A stretch of 64,000 bases of DNA, taken from contig CAJUEY010000010.1 of the NCBI GenBank assembly GCA_910585825.1, forward strand, positions 20,977 to 84,976, in the 5' to 3' direction. Numbering within the stretch: the first letter of the stretch is position 1; the number at the start of each line of letters is the position of its first letter. This stretch comes from an uncultured Lachnospiraceae bacterium (GTDB lineage Bacteria; Bacillota; Clostridia; Lachnospirales; Lachnospiraceae). The notes under the pieces are model-generated. The model saw nothing but the letters and a program-made list of their open reading frames with translations. It did no database searches and was not told the DNA's origin. Of the stretch, positions 36,201 to 44,444 are shown piece by piece. The position numbers were made by a program, and so were the translations under genes.

Positions 36201-39200
36201 CAGAACTTGACGGTTACCTGTGATGACGGCAGGATCACAATCGGAAGCGGTTCTTATTGCATCAACTCGTACAGCAGCGGCAGGTCAGGCGGGTTTGCCG
36301 GTTATTACACAGGAGATACCAATAATATACTGACGTTGTACGGAAAGCAGGATGTGGAATTAAATATGACTTTGAATGTGGAAAGCGCAGATTTGACAGG
36401 AATTCCCATTACAGAGCAGACCCTTCCGCCCATTCCCCAAAGGAGTTCCTTTCAGATAAACGGAAAAAATCTATACGTGGATTTTGATAAAAATCATCCT
36501 TGGCCGGGAATTAAAGATGCTGAGGGAACAGAAAAAAAATACAGCTTTGAAACCACACAGATTGTTTATAAGGAAAATGATGTTGAAAAAGTAAGCGCAG
36601 TAGACCATCTTTATATTTCAAATGATGCACAGTATAATCTTATTTTTTATAATAATGGACATTATGTAGGAACATTTAAACAAGCAGATGTAAAAATCCA
36701 GAACGGATACCGTGCATACAGGCTGAATCCTCTGACTCCGGTGGAGACCCTTGATACGGAAGGCAAGGTTAATATCAGGATGATAAATTATCAAAGCCAG
36801 CAGTTTTCCGGCTGGGAACACACTCCGAACAACGTGGAAGTCAAGCAGGGAATATTAAATGCGTATCTGGAAAACGGATATCCTTCTTTTGCATATAGCA
36901 ATGGTTATAATACGGGAACCGGAACTTTTAGCTCTTCCCTGGGAACAAGTTTGCAAAGTTATTTTGAGAATGCGGTTTCCGCCAATCATTTGTTTGTGGC
37001 GAATCAATATTATGCCGATGGACAATATTACGAATACAGTTCGCAGAAGAACGGAGCGTCTTTTGACGGAGAAAATTTTACAGTATATGAACAGCTGACA
37101 ACCACCCGGGATAGCGATGGAACAGAGGGGGATAATAAATTAACCGGGAAAGGGCAGTTCCTGCCTTACAATACCTTTGATACAAATCGCAAAACAGCCA
37201 ATGTGCAAAATACATATACAGCATCCATGACAAAATTAAACCCGTCAGATGAAAAATATGGAGAAGATCTTTATCTGCCCGATCAAGGAAGTCCGGATTA
37301 TCATTTTGGAATGGAAATATCGACGGAATTCTATCAGATGCAGAACGGCAAAGTGGGAACAGAGCCCATGCGGTATGAGTTCACCGGAGATGATGATCTT
37401 TGGGTTTATATTGACGGCGTTTTGATTTTGGATATGGGCGGATGTCATGATGCAAGATCCGGATATATTGATTTTTCCACAGGAGAAGTCTACGTGCAGA
37501 ACGGAACGGGAAAAGAGGGTACAAGAACAACACTCTACGACTTGTTTCAAAATGCAAAAACACAGTCGGTAAGAAAGATGGCAGGCCAGACAATTATAAA
37601 TGATTTGGACAGCAAATTGGCAGATTCCTATTGGAAAACATCGCCAGAGGGAAATAAAATCTTTGCAGATTACACGAAACACGATTTTAAAATGTGGTAT
37701 ATGGAACGAGGAGGTGGCTGCAGCAATTTAGAAGTGAGGTTTAATCTTCCTGTGATTCCGCCGGGAGAAGTTTGGATTGAAAAGCAGCTTTCCAATTCTG
37801 AGCAGGGAAAATATGCCAATAAGAAGTTTGATTTTCAGGTATATTTACAGCCGATTATAGGAGATCTTCTTCCAAACGATGAAGATCAACTGGATGAGAC
37901 GGCGCCGCCGTCTGCATACAGACTTCTGAATACAGAGTTGGTTACAGCAGACAGAACAAGAGCAGAAGCTTTTATTGTGCAGCCAAACGGGGTGGAACGA
38001 AAGGAAGAGATCCCGGAAAATGGCATTTTCCAACTGCGTCCGAATCAAAAACTGGTTTTGCGAGGGTTGAAAAGCAATCGGAAATATTATGTCAGAGAGC
38101 TGCATCTGAATAGGAATCAGGATGAGTATTCCGGTGTAAAGGTGGATCAGATTGTGCTGGATTCAACAGATAACGAAGGAAACGTTTCTCCAGAGGATAA
38201 GGTAGAGCTTAAGCAGGATAAAGAGGGCGAAGGCTTCTACGTAGATACATCCGTCAAAACGGTATCGCAGAGAACTTATGTCGTATTTAAAAATGAGTGT
38301 TCAGAAGAAAACAGAAACGCCCTGCTGATCAAAAAAGTCATGGGTTACGGAGAGAATAAGGGAGATACCTATTCATTCCAAATATGGTTGGAAAATCAGA
38401 ACGGCAAATTAGAACTTTACGAAGGAAATTATTATCTGCGAAACGAAGCCGGAAAGTATTATTCCGAAGATGATCAGGGTCAATTGACATTGACAGACAA
38501 TCAGGATGCGTTGGAAGAAATCAGCGAAAATACGCCAAGGCTTACAACAAAAGAGGGAAGTCCCGGAATTGTTTCAGGAATTTCACCGGGCGACACTGTA
38601 ATCATCCGCAATCTTCTGGCGGGCACAAGTTTCCTTGTGGAAGAAGTTGATCCGGGACCTCAGTATGATACTCCGGTGTATGATGTAAATGAAGAATCCT
38701 GTCAGAAACCTGATAGCAATAATCCGGTTGCGGTGGAAGAGACAGAAGGCGAAACGGATGAAACACAGCAGAAAACAGAAATGGGTTCAATAGCATTCGG
38801 TAAAAATGCAGAAGTTACAGTCACGAACAGAAGATATGATGATCAGATCTGGCACATTAGAAAGATGAGTCGGACAGAGGGAGGCGGCTCTTTGGCGGCT
38901 GTATTTGAGCTGGCGCCCAGTAGCGAAGGGGGAACGACATATTACGGAAAATCGGATCCTAAAAACAACGGCGAAATTAGATGGTATCGGGATAGAGAAT
39001 GCAAAGATGAACTGTCGATTGGCGCTTTGGTAGTGGGAACTTATATATTGAAAGAGATTGAAGCGGCGCCGGGATATTCTCTGAGTGATGAAACCTGGAC
39101 AGTGGAGATTTTACCCGGGTACGGAGTGTCAATTGAGGGTCAGACTCCGAAGAAAGAGACAATAACTGTGGCAGGCAGCGCAGAGGAAAGAACAGATTAC

Positions 39201-39350
39201 GTATATACATTTTATAATACGCCTCTGTATGAATTGCCGGAAGCGGGCGGCTCCGGAATTTATTGGTATTTGATTAGCGGAATGCTCTTTATGATGGCAG
39301 GCGCGCTGATCTTATATAGAAATAAGTGCAGGGAGGTGCAGAGAAGATAA
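33273..39350 (+). CDS. Unit A gene 3: giant fibro-slime/CHAP-like surface protein, LPxAG anchored
   Basis: A 2025-residue cell-surface protein. A basic N-terminus and hydrophobic segment (about 22-45) export it. Residues 50-195 hold seven Cys-His repeats of the form C-x5..8-H-x-H-x3-C. Residues 205-385 resemble a CHAP amidase, but the catalytic Cys is Asp268 (DWDGAFV) and the His is Gln337 (NQMGIV); Glu355 in EGNSGN remains. Two beta-trefoil-like regions follow (GGVPEDLDGKTFLLE; STDDLNGKDFLIS). A fibro-slime domain lies at about 1350-1425 (GDDDLWVYIDG). Prealbumin-like Cna-B domains precede LPEAGG at 1988, a membrane segment and a basic tail. Start: AAGGTGAG before ATG 33273; an in-frame GTG at 33264 is possible. 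Likely tip or adhesive subunit. Confidence 0.8.
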   Translation: MQKLVKEYLDELNKRQKKSRKVRIAVILLAVMVVGSVAGVLTQYGVAMTGKAKCGLEEHAHSEDCYEDVLICEITEGEGHTHTAECSYPEELICGLEESEGHTHTEECLFPEELICQQEESEEHTHTEACYQTPEGYACGQEESEGHTHTEACYQTPEGYACGLEEGKGHGHTEECYRRELVCEKEEHTHADICYTDAAADVEDSSVWDRQYAAVEWKGIWGADLAAAAQMQLGYQESANNYIIMADGIHKGYTRYGQFMGDPYIDWDGAFVNFCMHYAGLSAYNLFPTETETAKWCEEFIKIREENAAYLTAPENYTPKTGDLIFFQREGEETGNQMGIVSSYETETSTLRIIEGNSGNEVRENTYNIGDGRIVSYLKISELESAVKSSEGEETEDAAETVDEAEEPEETVKGRTMTAEGPDYTVTVSFTAEAKIPADAVLEVREIARNSEEYLEYYRQSLAAMDVEEMGFARYFDVTFLSNGTEIEPSAPVDVKISYAGSIAIEEDASGNAVHFSKDGTEVLDAGIDPEEHSFTFTQSSFSVVGTVVAKPGGSYYYRGGVPEDLDGKTFLLETVQNGNSVFLTGIETINDDGVRGLEGSRAEELASIENPEEEKLWTFHKVDETTYHIRNVGLGTYLNIDGSNVTMESEAFELKVETDSDLITIRSGKYVLDAGDSNCILAAEKRKSELESHNKFRLFGMGTDYTLTAEGEDYRITLNLSAPEGLFAGVEFTAEEITGETAEAYSRKAQDALGLEKVGFQRFFHLGFDKEIPDELIHVSSVEVQYKDNAEGFDINGVGSLVQFKGANDLVLSAEGAETADAAEDEGAALQYDEIQEAVLNTAINGRANTISAEISELADIGTVWTASTGELYYQTYINSTDDLNGKDFLISNVQSNGNPSLLMGAASKSLDNNASGLAGESFAGGPVVSWSDSMVLWRFEKQNNGTFRIRRSDKTAGARYLNISGYNVSVSTSAQNLTVTCDDGRITIGSGSYCINSYSSGRSGGFAGYYTGDTNNILTLYGKQDVELNMTLNVESADLTGIPITEQTLPPIPQRSSFQINGKNLYVDFDKNHPWPGIKDAEGTEKKYSFETTQIVYKENDVEKVSAVDHLYISNDAQYNLIFYNNGHYVGTFKQADVKIQNGYRAYRLNPLTPVETLDTEGKVNIRMINYQSQQFSGWEHTPNNVEVKQGILNAYLENGYPSFAYSNGYNTGTGTFSSSLGTSLQSYFENAVSANHLFVANQYYADGQYYEYSSQKNGASFDGENFTVYEQLTTTRDSDGTEGDNKLTGKGQFLPYNTFDTNRKTANVQNTYTASMTKLNPSDEKYGEDLYLPDQGSPDYHFGMEISTEFYQMQNGKVGTEPMRYEFTGDDDLWVYIDGVLILDMGGCHDARSGYIDFSTGEVYVQNGTGKEGTRTTLYDLFQNAKTQSVRKMAGQTIINDLDSKLADSYWKTSPEGNKIFADYTKHDFKMWYMERGGGCSNLEVRFNLPVIPPGEVWIEKQLSNSEQGKYANKKFDFQVYLQPIIGDLLPNDEDQLDETAPPSAYRLLNTELVTADRTRAEAFIVQPNGVERKEEIPENGIFQLRPNQKLVLRGLKSNRKYYVRELHLNRNQDEYSGVKVDQIVLDSTDNEGNVSPEDKVELKQDKEGEGFYVDTSVKTVSQRTYVVFKNECSEENRNALLIKKVMGYGENKGDTYSFQIWLENQNGKLELYEGNYYLRNEAGKYYSEDDQGQLTLTDNQDALEEISENTPRLTTKEGSPGIVSGISPGDTVIIRNLLAGTSFLVEEVDPGPQYDTPVYDVNEESCQKPDSNNPVAVEETEGETDETQQKTEMGSIAFGKNAEVTVTNRRYDDQIWHIRKMSRTEGGGSLAAVFELAPSSEGGTTYYGKSDPKNNGEIRWYRDRECKDELSIGALVVGTYILKEIEAAPGYSLSDETWTVEILPGYGVSIEGQTPKKETITVAGSAEERTDYVYTFYNTPLYELPEAGGSGIYWYLISGMLFMMAGALILYRNKCREVQRR

Positions 39351-39364
39351 AAATAAACGTGCTT

Positions 39365-39391
39365 TTGGCAGTCTCTGTGCTGCACGGAACC
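39365..39391 (+). promoter_or_regulatory. Conserved intergenic block, giant gene to pilin (unit A)
   Basis: TGGCAGT, six bases, then GCTGCACGGAACC. It is kept in the otherwise diverged unit B spacer (55030-55056). GCAGT and GCTGC can form a small stem. It may be an RNA processing or regulatory site. Confidence 0.45.
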
Positions 39392-39445
39392 AGGTGCAGA
39401 AATGCATAAAACTTAAATTTTAAAAGAGAGAAAAGGAGAACAGAA

Positions 39446-40987
39446 ATGAAAAAAATGAAACGATTGTTTGCAGTGTTATTGACACTGGCTATGGTGATGG
39501 GAATGTCGATTACGGCATTTGCAGATCTTGGTACGGCTACGATTCCGGTAAATGGGGCAAAAGAAGGAACCACTTATCAATATTTACAGTTGATTCAGCC
39601 AAATACAGAAAAAGATACAGGCTGGGCTTTCGTGACTGATGCGATTGCATCAAATTTCACAACGGCATTAAATGCGAAAGATGATCAGACAGCAATCTGG
39701 ATGTTGATTAAGCATCAGGATAGCAGCGTTGAAATTCCTGAAGGGGTAGATCTGACAGGTAAGATGGAAAATATAGAAACTAAGATAAAGAATGCGATTG
39801 AAGCAGTTGCAAACGGAGGATACACTTTATCAGAACCATCTAACAGCGTTGTAGTAGATAATGCCGGCATGTATTATATCAGAGCAATTGCACAGGGATA
39901 TACATATAATCCGATGGCAGCGTATGTAAGTTTTGGATATACGGGTGGAATACCGAGTAAATTAGAGTCGGTAGGCGTTAATGCAAAAGGAACTGAAATT
40001 AAAACAGAGAAGACAAGTGATCAGAATACGCAGGTTACAGAAATTGGCCGTACAGTAACGTATTATATAGGATCTATTGTACCGTTTGTTCCATTGGGGG
40101 ATACGGAGAGAAAATATACTTTGAAGGATACGATTACTGGCGCGAATTATAAGGTAAATGACGGCGATACGGTAACTTTAACGGTATATTATGGCAGTGT
40201 AGGAACAACTGTAGAAGCACTTCTGGCATCCGTAAAGGGCGGAACAGCAGCCGCAGAAGATACACAATTATATTCAAAAGCGGTAAAGGAAGTAACGGTA
40301 GATGGTAAAACAAAAAAACAGTTTGAGGCAGATTTAAGTTCTGTATTAGAGAATAATACTCATGCGAATCAGCCAATTGTAATTGCCTATGAGGCAACAG
40401 TAACGGATACACAGGTTGGAAATAACGCTTCCATTGGGGATGGCGACAGTGAGAGCCAGTTTGGTACAAATGACGACGAACTTTATACCGTACAAATCAC
40501 AATTAACAAAAAAGACGCTGAAGATAGCGAGCCTCTTGACGGCGCTGAATTTGTTATCAGTAAAGACGACGAGGAGGATGAGAATGCTCCCCAATATTAT
40601 GCAGTATTTGAAAATAACAAATTTGTCAGATGGGAGAAACCAACAGGCGATGCTAAAATAGCCGGTACACCAATAACGGCCCAAAACGGTACAGTAACAG
40701 TAACAGGTCTTGGGGAAGGCACCTATCACATCACAGAGACAAAAGCGCCGGATGGTTATTCTATCAATACAAATATTAAAGATGTAGTAGTTAAGGCTAA
40801 GACAATAGAGGAAAACCAAGTTGATATAGAGAGTTTGAAAGGTAAGATAGATGTACTTGATACAAAGCTTTCCGCACTTCCTTCCACCGGAGGCATCGGT
40901 ACCACAATCTTTACAATCGCAGGCTGCCTGATCATGATCGCAGCAGCGGGACTGTTTTTCGTAAGCCGCAGAAAATCTGCAAAATAA
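39446..40987 (+). CDS. Unit A gene 4: backbone pilin, LPSTGG
   Basis: A 513-residue major pilin subunit. The signal peptide ends near AFA-D at residue 27. An N-terminal domain contains the block YNPMAAYVSFGYT. A middle beta domain follows (TYYIGSIVPFVPLGD). The C-terminal Cna-B domain starts at about 350 (INKKDAEDSEPLDGAEFVI), with an E-box TYHITETKAPDGYS that usually supplies the isopeptide-catalysing Glu. LPSTGG is at 478, then a membrane segment and SRRKSAK. No standard YPK pilin motif is visible, so the linking Lys is uncertain. AAAAGGAG precedes the ATG. Sortases encoded next should polymerise it. Confidence 0.85.
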   Translation: MKKMKRLFAVLLTLAMVMGMSITAFADLGTATIPVNGAKEGTTYQYLQLIQPNTEKDTGWAFVTDAIASNFTTALNAKDDQTAIWMLIKHQDSSVEIPEGVDLTGKMENIETKIKNAIEAVANGGYTLSEPSNSVVVDNAGMYYIRAIAQGYTYNPMAAYVSFGYTGGIPSKLESVGVNAKGTEIKTEKTSDQNTQVTEIGRTVTYYIGSIVPFVPLGDTERKYTLKDTITGANYKVNDGDTVTLTVYYGSVGTTVEALLASVKGGTAAAEDTQLYSKAVKEVTVDGKTKKQFEADLSSVLENNTHANQPIVIAYEATVTDTQVGNNASIGDGDSESQFGTNDDELYTVQITINKKDAEDSEPLDGAEFVISKDDEEDENAPQYYAVFENNKFVRWEKPTGDAKIAGTPITAQNGTVTVTGLGEGTYHITETKAPDGYSINTNIKDVVVKAKTIEENQVDIESLKGKIDVLDTKLSALPSTGGIGTTIFTIAGCLIMIAAAGLFFVSRRKSAK

Positions 40988-41014
40988 TAGAACTTATATG
41001 TTTATAGTTGCCAT

Positions 41015-41043
41015 ATTCCGGAGCAGAATATCTGCTCCGGAAT
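41015..41043 (+). promoter_or_regulatory. Conserved hairpin between pilin and sortase genes (unit A)
   Basis: ATTCCGGAGCAG pairs perfectly with CTGCTCCGGAAT over a five-base loop. No T-run follows. The same hairpin occurs at 56814-56842 in unit B. It could be a partial terminator or mRNA stabiliser that keeps pilin mRNA in excess. Confidence 0.65.
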
Positions 41044-41083
41044 ACAAAAAAGATCAGAGAATACAACAACAAGGAGAGTCCAG

Positions 41084-41947
41084 ATGAAGAAAAAAGCGGG
41101 AAAAATATTAATCATAGTGTTATTTTTAGCCGGATTCTCCCTGCTGCTGTATCCCTTCGCAGCCAATGAGTGGAACAATTACAGACAAAAACAATTGTTG
41201 GGCGATTATGATACGGTTGTTGCGGAAATGGAAAAAGCCGGTACGCTTGACTATGCGGCAGAACAGGAAGCGGCCGTTCAGTATAATGCGGCGCTTCTTC
41301 CCAGCATTCTCCCGGATTCTTTTGCAGTTGCCGAGGCGTCAGACGAAGATGAGGCATATATGTCATGCTTAAATATCGCCGGAAACGGCGTGATGGGAGC
41401 GGTAGAAATTCCCAAAATCAATATCAGCCTTCCAATTTTTCATACAACCAGCGAAGAGGTGTTAGAGACAGCAGCAGGTCATTTGGAGGGAAGCTCCCTT
41501 CCCGTCGGAGGCGAAAACACCCATGCAGTGATTTCCGCTCATAGAGGTCTGCCCAGTGCGGCGCTCTTTACCGATTTGGATAAACTGGAAGAAACGGATC
41601 ATTTTCTACTGCATATTCTGGACGATACCCTTTGCTATGAAGTCGATCAGATTCGGGTTGTGGAACCGGAAGAAACACAAAGTCTTGCAGTGGAAGAGGG
41701 AATGGATCTGGTGACCCTTCTGACCTGTACGCCTTATGGCGTAAACAGCCACAGGCTTTTGGTGCGGGGGCACCGTGTGCCTTATGAGGCGGAGCTGCTG
41801 GCAGATGAAAAAGTACCCCTTTCCAATATGAGCCTGCATACCAATTATCTGTTATGGGTGATTGTGGGCATTTTGATTACGGCGGCATTCTGCTATTTCC
41901 TGTATAAAAGAGAACGGCGTCTGGCAGCCAGGGAGGATGCGCCATGA
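41084..41947 (+). CDS. Unit A gene 5: class C-like sortase
   Basis: A 287-residue transpeptidase of the membrane face. Transmembrane segments lie at about 7-27 and 255-275, as in class C (pilus-polymerising) sortases. The catalytic triad is His153 (SAHRGLPSA), Cys215 (LLTCTPYGVN) and Arg228 (LLVRGHR). I do not see the DP[WFY] lid motif usual in class C enzymes before the EIPKIN strand. AAGGAG precedes the ATG. Its stop overlaps the next sortase start (ATGA). Two sortases in tandem suggest a division of labour between pilin polymerisation and attachment of accessory subunits. Confidence 0.9.
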   Translation: MKKKAGKILIIVLFLAGFSLLLYPFAANEWNNYRQKQLLGDYDTVVAEMEKAGTLDYAAEQEAAVQYNAALLPSILPDSFAVAEASDEDEAYMSCLNIAGNGVMGAVEIPKINISLPIFHTTSEEVLETAAGHLEGSSLPVGGENTHAVISAHRGLPSAALFTDLDKLEETDHFLLHILDDTLCYEVDQIRVVEPEETQSLAVEEGMDLVTLLTCTPYGVNSHRLLVRGHRVPYEAELLADEKVPLSNMSLHTNYLLWVIVGILITAAFCYFLYKRERRLAAREDAP

Positions 41948-42819
41948 TAAGAAAATTGTCCACGTTTTTCTTCGGGCTGCTGTTTCTTGCGGGGTTTGGT
42001 ATATTGGCATATCCTACTGTTTCCGATCAATGGAATACCTATCGGCAGTCAAAGCTGATTTCCGATTATGATAATGTGATTCATGAGATGAAGGAAGAAG
42101 ATTTTGCAGAAGCATGGGAGGCGGCGGAAACGTATAATCAGACATTTGCGCATAACAGCATCCTCACAGACGTATTTGGAATTGACGGCTCTGAGGATAT
42201 CAGAGATACAGAGTACTGGAATGTGCTGAATGTCACAGGAGACGGCATTATGGGGTATATCACAATCCCCAAAATCAATGTTAAACTCTCAATTTATCAT
42301 GGGACTGCAGCAGAGGCGCTGGATACAGGAGTCGGACATATGAACGGCACGAAGCTTCCGATTGGAGGAGAGAGCAGCCACAGCGTTCTTTCGGCCCACA
42401 GAGGACTGCCCAGCGCAAAGCTTTTTTCGGATATTGACCAGTTGGAAAAGAGAGACAGGTTTTATCTGCATATTCTAAATGAAGATCTGGCTTATGAAGT
42501 CGATCAGATTCTTCCCATGATTGATAAAGATGATTATGATGCGCTGGAAGACGCATTGAAAATAGAAAAAGGGCAGGATTATGTAACATTGTTTACCTGT
42601 ACGCCCTATGGAGTGAATACGCACCGTCTGCTGGTACGGGGGCATAGAGTTCCCTATGACGGAGAGTTGGAATCTACGCCTGTGGAATCTATGGTACAGG
42701 CGATTCGGAATTATTATATGCTGTATCTGTTATTTGGTCTTAGTTTGACCATTCTGGTCATTTTTATGATGCACCGTATAATGAAAAAGAAGAAAAATTG
42801 TAGGGAGGGAAAGAGTTGA
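41944..42819 (+). CDS. Unit A gene 6: class C-like sortase
   Basis: A 291-residue paralogue of gene 5, also with N- and C-terminal membrane segments (about 7-25; 250-275). His152 is in SAHRGLPSA, Cys219 in LFTCTPYGVN, and the Arg in LLVRGHRV. As in gene 5, no DP[WFY] lid is visible; the corresponding stretch reads TDVFGIDGSED. It is clearly more similar to its unit B counterpart than to gene 5, so the two sortase types existed before the unit duplicated. It overlaps gene 5 by 4 bases and gene 7 by 4 bases. Confidence 0.9.
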   Translation: MIRKLSTFFFGLLFLAGFGILAYPTVSDQWNTYRQSKLISDYDNVIHEMKEEDFAEAWEAAETYNQTFAHNSILTDVFGIDGSEDIRDTEYWNVLNVTGDGIMGYITIPKINVKLSIYHGTAAEALDTGVGHMNGTKLPIGGESSHSVLSAHRGLPSAKLFSDIDQLEKRDRFYLHILNEDLAYEVDQILPMIDKDDYDALEDALKIEKGQDYVTLFTCTPYGVNTHRLLVRGHRVPYDGELESTPVESMVQAIRNYYMLYLLFGLSLTILVIFMMHRIMKKKKNCREGKS

Positions 42820-43880
42820 AGGTAAGTAAAAGAGTAAAAAAAGGATACGTACTGGCTCTTGCGGCATTGTTTCTGCTGCCTTGCTTAAGCATTATGCAGG
42901 TACGGGCGGCGAGAGAAATTGATTTGAATCAGGAATGCAGTCTTACGGTTTCGGTGGAAGTCGGGGGCGCGCCGGGAAGTAATGACGCATATTTAGAGGA
43001 TTTTAACCGAATGTCCATTCCGGTGTCAGTCTACCGGGTGGCGGATGTGGATATTACAGGTCAGAAATACACGCCGGCAGATGCGTTTGAAGAAATGAAT
43101 TTTAGTGAAATCAGCGGAGATTCTTCTTCCGTCACGGCAGAAATATGGGAAACGCTTGCAGAACAGGCAGAGGCGGTACGGAAAAGCAGGGAGCCGGAGC
43201 CGGCGGGTACGGCAGAGGTTTGCGCTGCAGACGGAAACAGCGGGAGCGCGCGGGGAAAAATAGAAGAGCTGACGCCGGGTTTATATCTGGTTGTGCCGGA
43301 GGAAACCTATAATCCGGATTATACGGTTCAATATACCTTTACCCCATATCTGACCGCCCTTCCCTCCAGTTCCTATACGGTAGAAGGGGAAGGAAGCGAT
43401 GCATGGAACTATGATACCGTCATTGGTTTAAAGCCGGATGCAGATCCTCAGTATGGCAGACTGAAAATCACAAAAACACTGCAGAATTACAATGAATCGC
43501 TGGGGCAGGCAACGTTTGTATTCCGTATTACCGGAACAGACAAAGACGGCGTTGTACAATATGAAGAAGTTGAGAGTATGACTTATACGGCGGCAGGCAG
43601 CAATACAATTACATTAGAAAAGATTCCGGCAGGACTGTCGGTAACGGTGGAGGAAATTTATTCCGGTGCAAGCTATACGGCAGAGGGATCGAAGGAAGAA
43701 ACCGTTCTGATAACCTCCGATGCTGCAGTAACAGCGGGCGCGGCACAGGAAGCATCCGTGGCATTCCGAAACCGGTACAACGGCGGCAACCGGGGAGGAT
43801 ATGGCGTAACAAATCATTTTGAATCTGATGGTGAGGGCGGCTGGATATGGAATAATCCGACAACTTCTACGGGACGATAG
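42816..43880 (+). CDS. Unit A gene 7: exported Cna-B protein without anchor
   Basis: A 354-residue secreted protein. The signal peptide ends near VRAAREI. The first domain (about 30-215) carries GLYLVVPEETYNPDYTVQYT, similar in style to a pilin N-domain. The second (about 220-335) is a Cna-B/DUF7601-type domain (LKITKTLQNYNESLGQATF). The C-terminus is Gly/Asn-rich (NGGNRGGYGVTNHF) with no sorting motif or membrane segment. The start is TTG inside TTGA, overlapping the sortase stop, after AGGGAGGG; the same arrangement is kept in unit B. It may be a minor pilus subunit held by other proteins. Confidence 0.75.
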   Translation: MKVSKRVKKGYVLALAALFLLPCLSIMQVRAAREIDLNQECSLTVSVEVGGAPGSNDAYLEDFNRMSIPVSVYRVADVDITGQKYTPADAFEEMNFSEISGDSSSVTAEIWETLAEQAEAVRKSREPEPAGTAEVCAADGNSGSARGKIEELTPGLYLVVPEETYNPDYTVQYTFTPYLTALPSSSYTVEGEGSDAWNYDTVIGLKPDADPQYGRLKITKTLQNYNESLGQATFVFRITGTDKDGVVQYEEVESMTYTAAGSNTITLEKIPAGLSVTVEEIYSGASYTAEGSKEETVLITSDAAVTAGAAQEASVAFRNRYNGGNRGGYGVTNHFESDGEGGWIWNNPTTSTGR

Positions 43881-43892
43881 AGAGGTACTGCG

Positions 43893-44444
43893 ATGGGAAT
43901 GAAAAAGAGAATCAACAGAAAAGCGATATGGGCTATGTCAGCGGCGGCTCTTTGTATGACAGGCGCGCTGACACTGGAACATGCGGCGGCATATTTTACA
44001 ACCTATGTGTCTGCAGGAGGAAGCCAGATTGTACATTTGGGTTCGCAGACAGAGTTGAATGAGGACGTAAGCGATATGACAAAGCATATTACGGTTACAA
44101 ATACATCACAGATCAGCGACTGCTTTGTCCGGGTAAAAGTATTTTACGGTGGAGATCTTGCGATTTCCTATCAGGATAAAAGCGAGAGCGGCAATCTCTG
44201 GAGATATTCCAAGGAAGATGAATACTGGTATTACAGTCCGATTCTTCCGGCCGGAGAGAGTACAGAGGTTTTGTATGTGAAAATCGGCGATCTGCCGGAA
44301 GATTTTGACCGGGACAGTTTTAATGTGGTGGTGATTCAGGAATGCACGCCGGTGATCTATGATGAAACGGGAAGAGCAACCGCAGACTGGAATACGGTTT
44401 ATACGGATTATGACCAGACACAGGGAGAGGGGGCTGACAGATAA
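43893..44444 (+). CDS. Unit A gene 8: TasA/CalY-like small exported protein
   Basis: A 183-residue secreted protein. Its signal peptide (about 8-31) is followed directly by AAAYFTTYVSAGGSQIVHLG. Such an aromatic stretch after the cleavage site is typical of SipW substrates such as TasA and camelysin. A beta-rich domain with NTSQISDCFVRVKVF and WYYSPILPAGEST follows, similar to the TasA fold in pattern. It is short and has no anchor. AGAGGT precedes the ATG; an in-frame ATG at 43899 is also possible. Its likely processing enzyme is the SipW-like peptidase at the end of the unit. Confidence 0.7.
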   Translation: MGMKKRINRKAIWAMSAAALCMTGALTLEHAAAYFTTYVSAGGSQIVHLGSQTELNEDVSDMTKHITVTNTSQISDCFVRVKVFYGGDLAISYQDKSESGNLWRYSKEDEYWYYSPILPAGESTEVLYVKIGDLPEDFDRDSFNVVVIQECTPVIYDETGRATADWNTVYTDYDQTQGEGADR

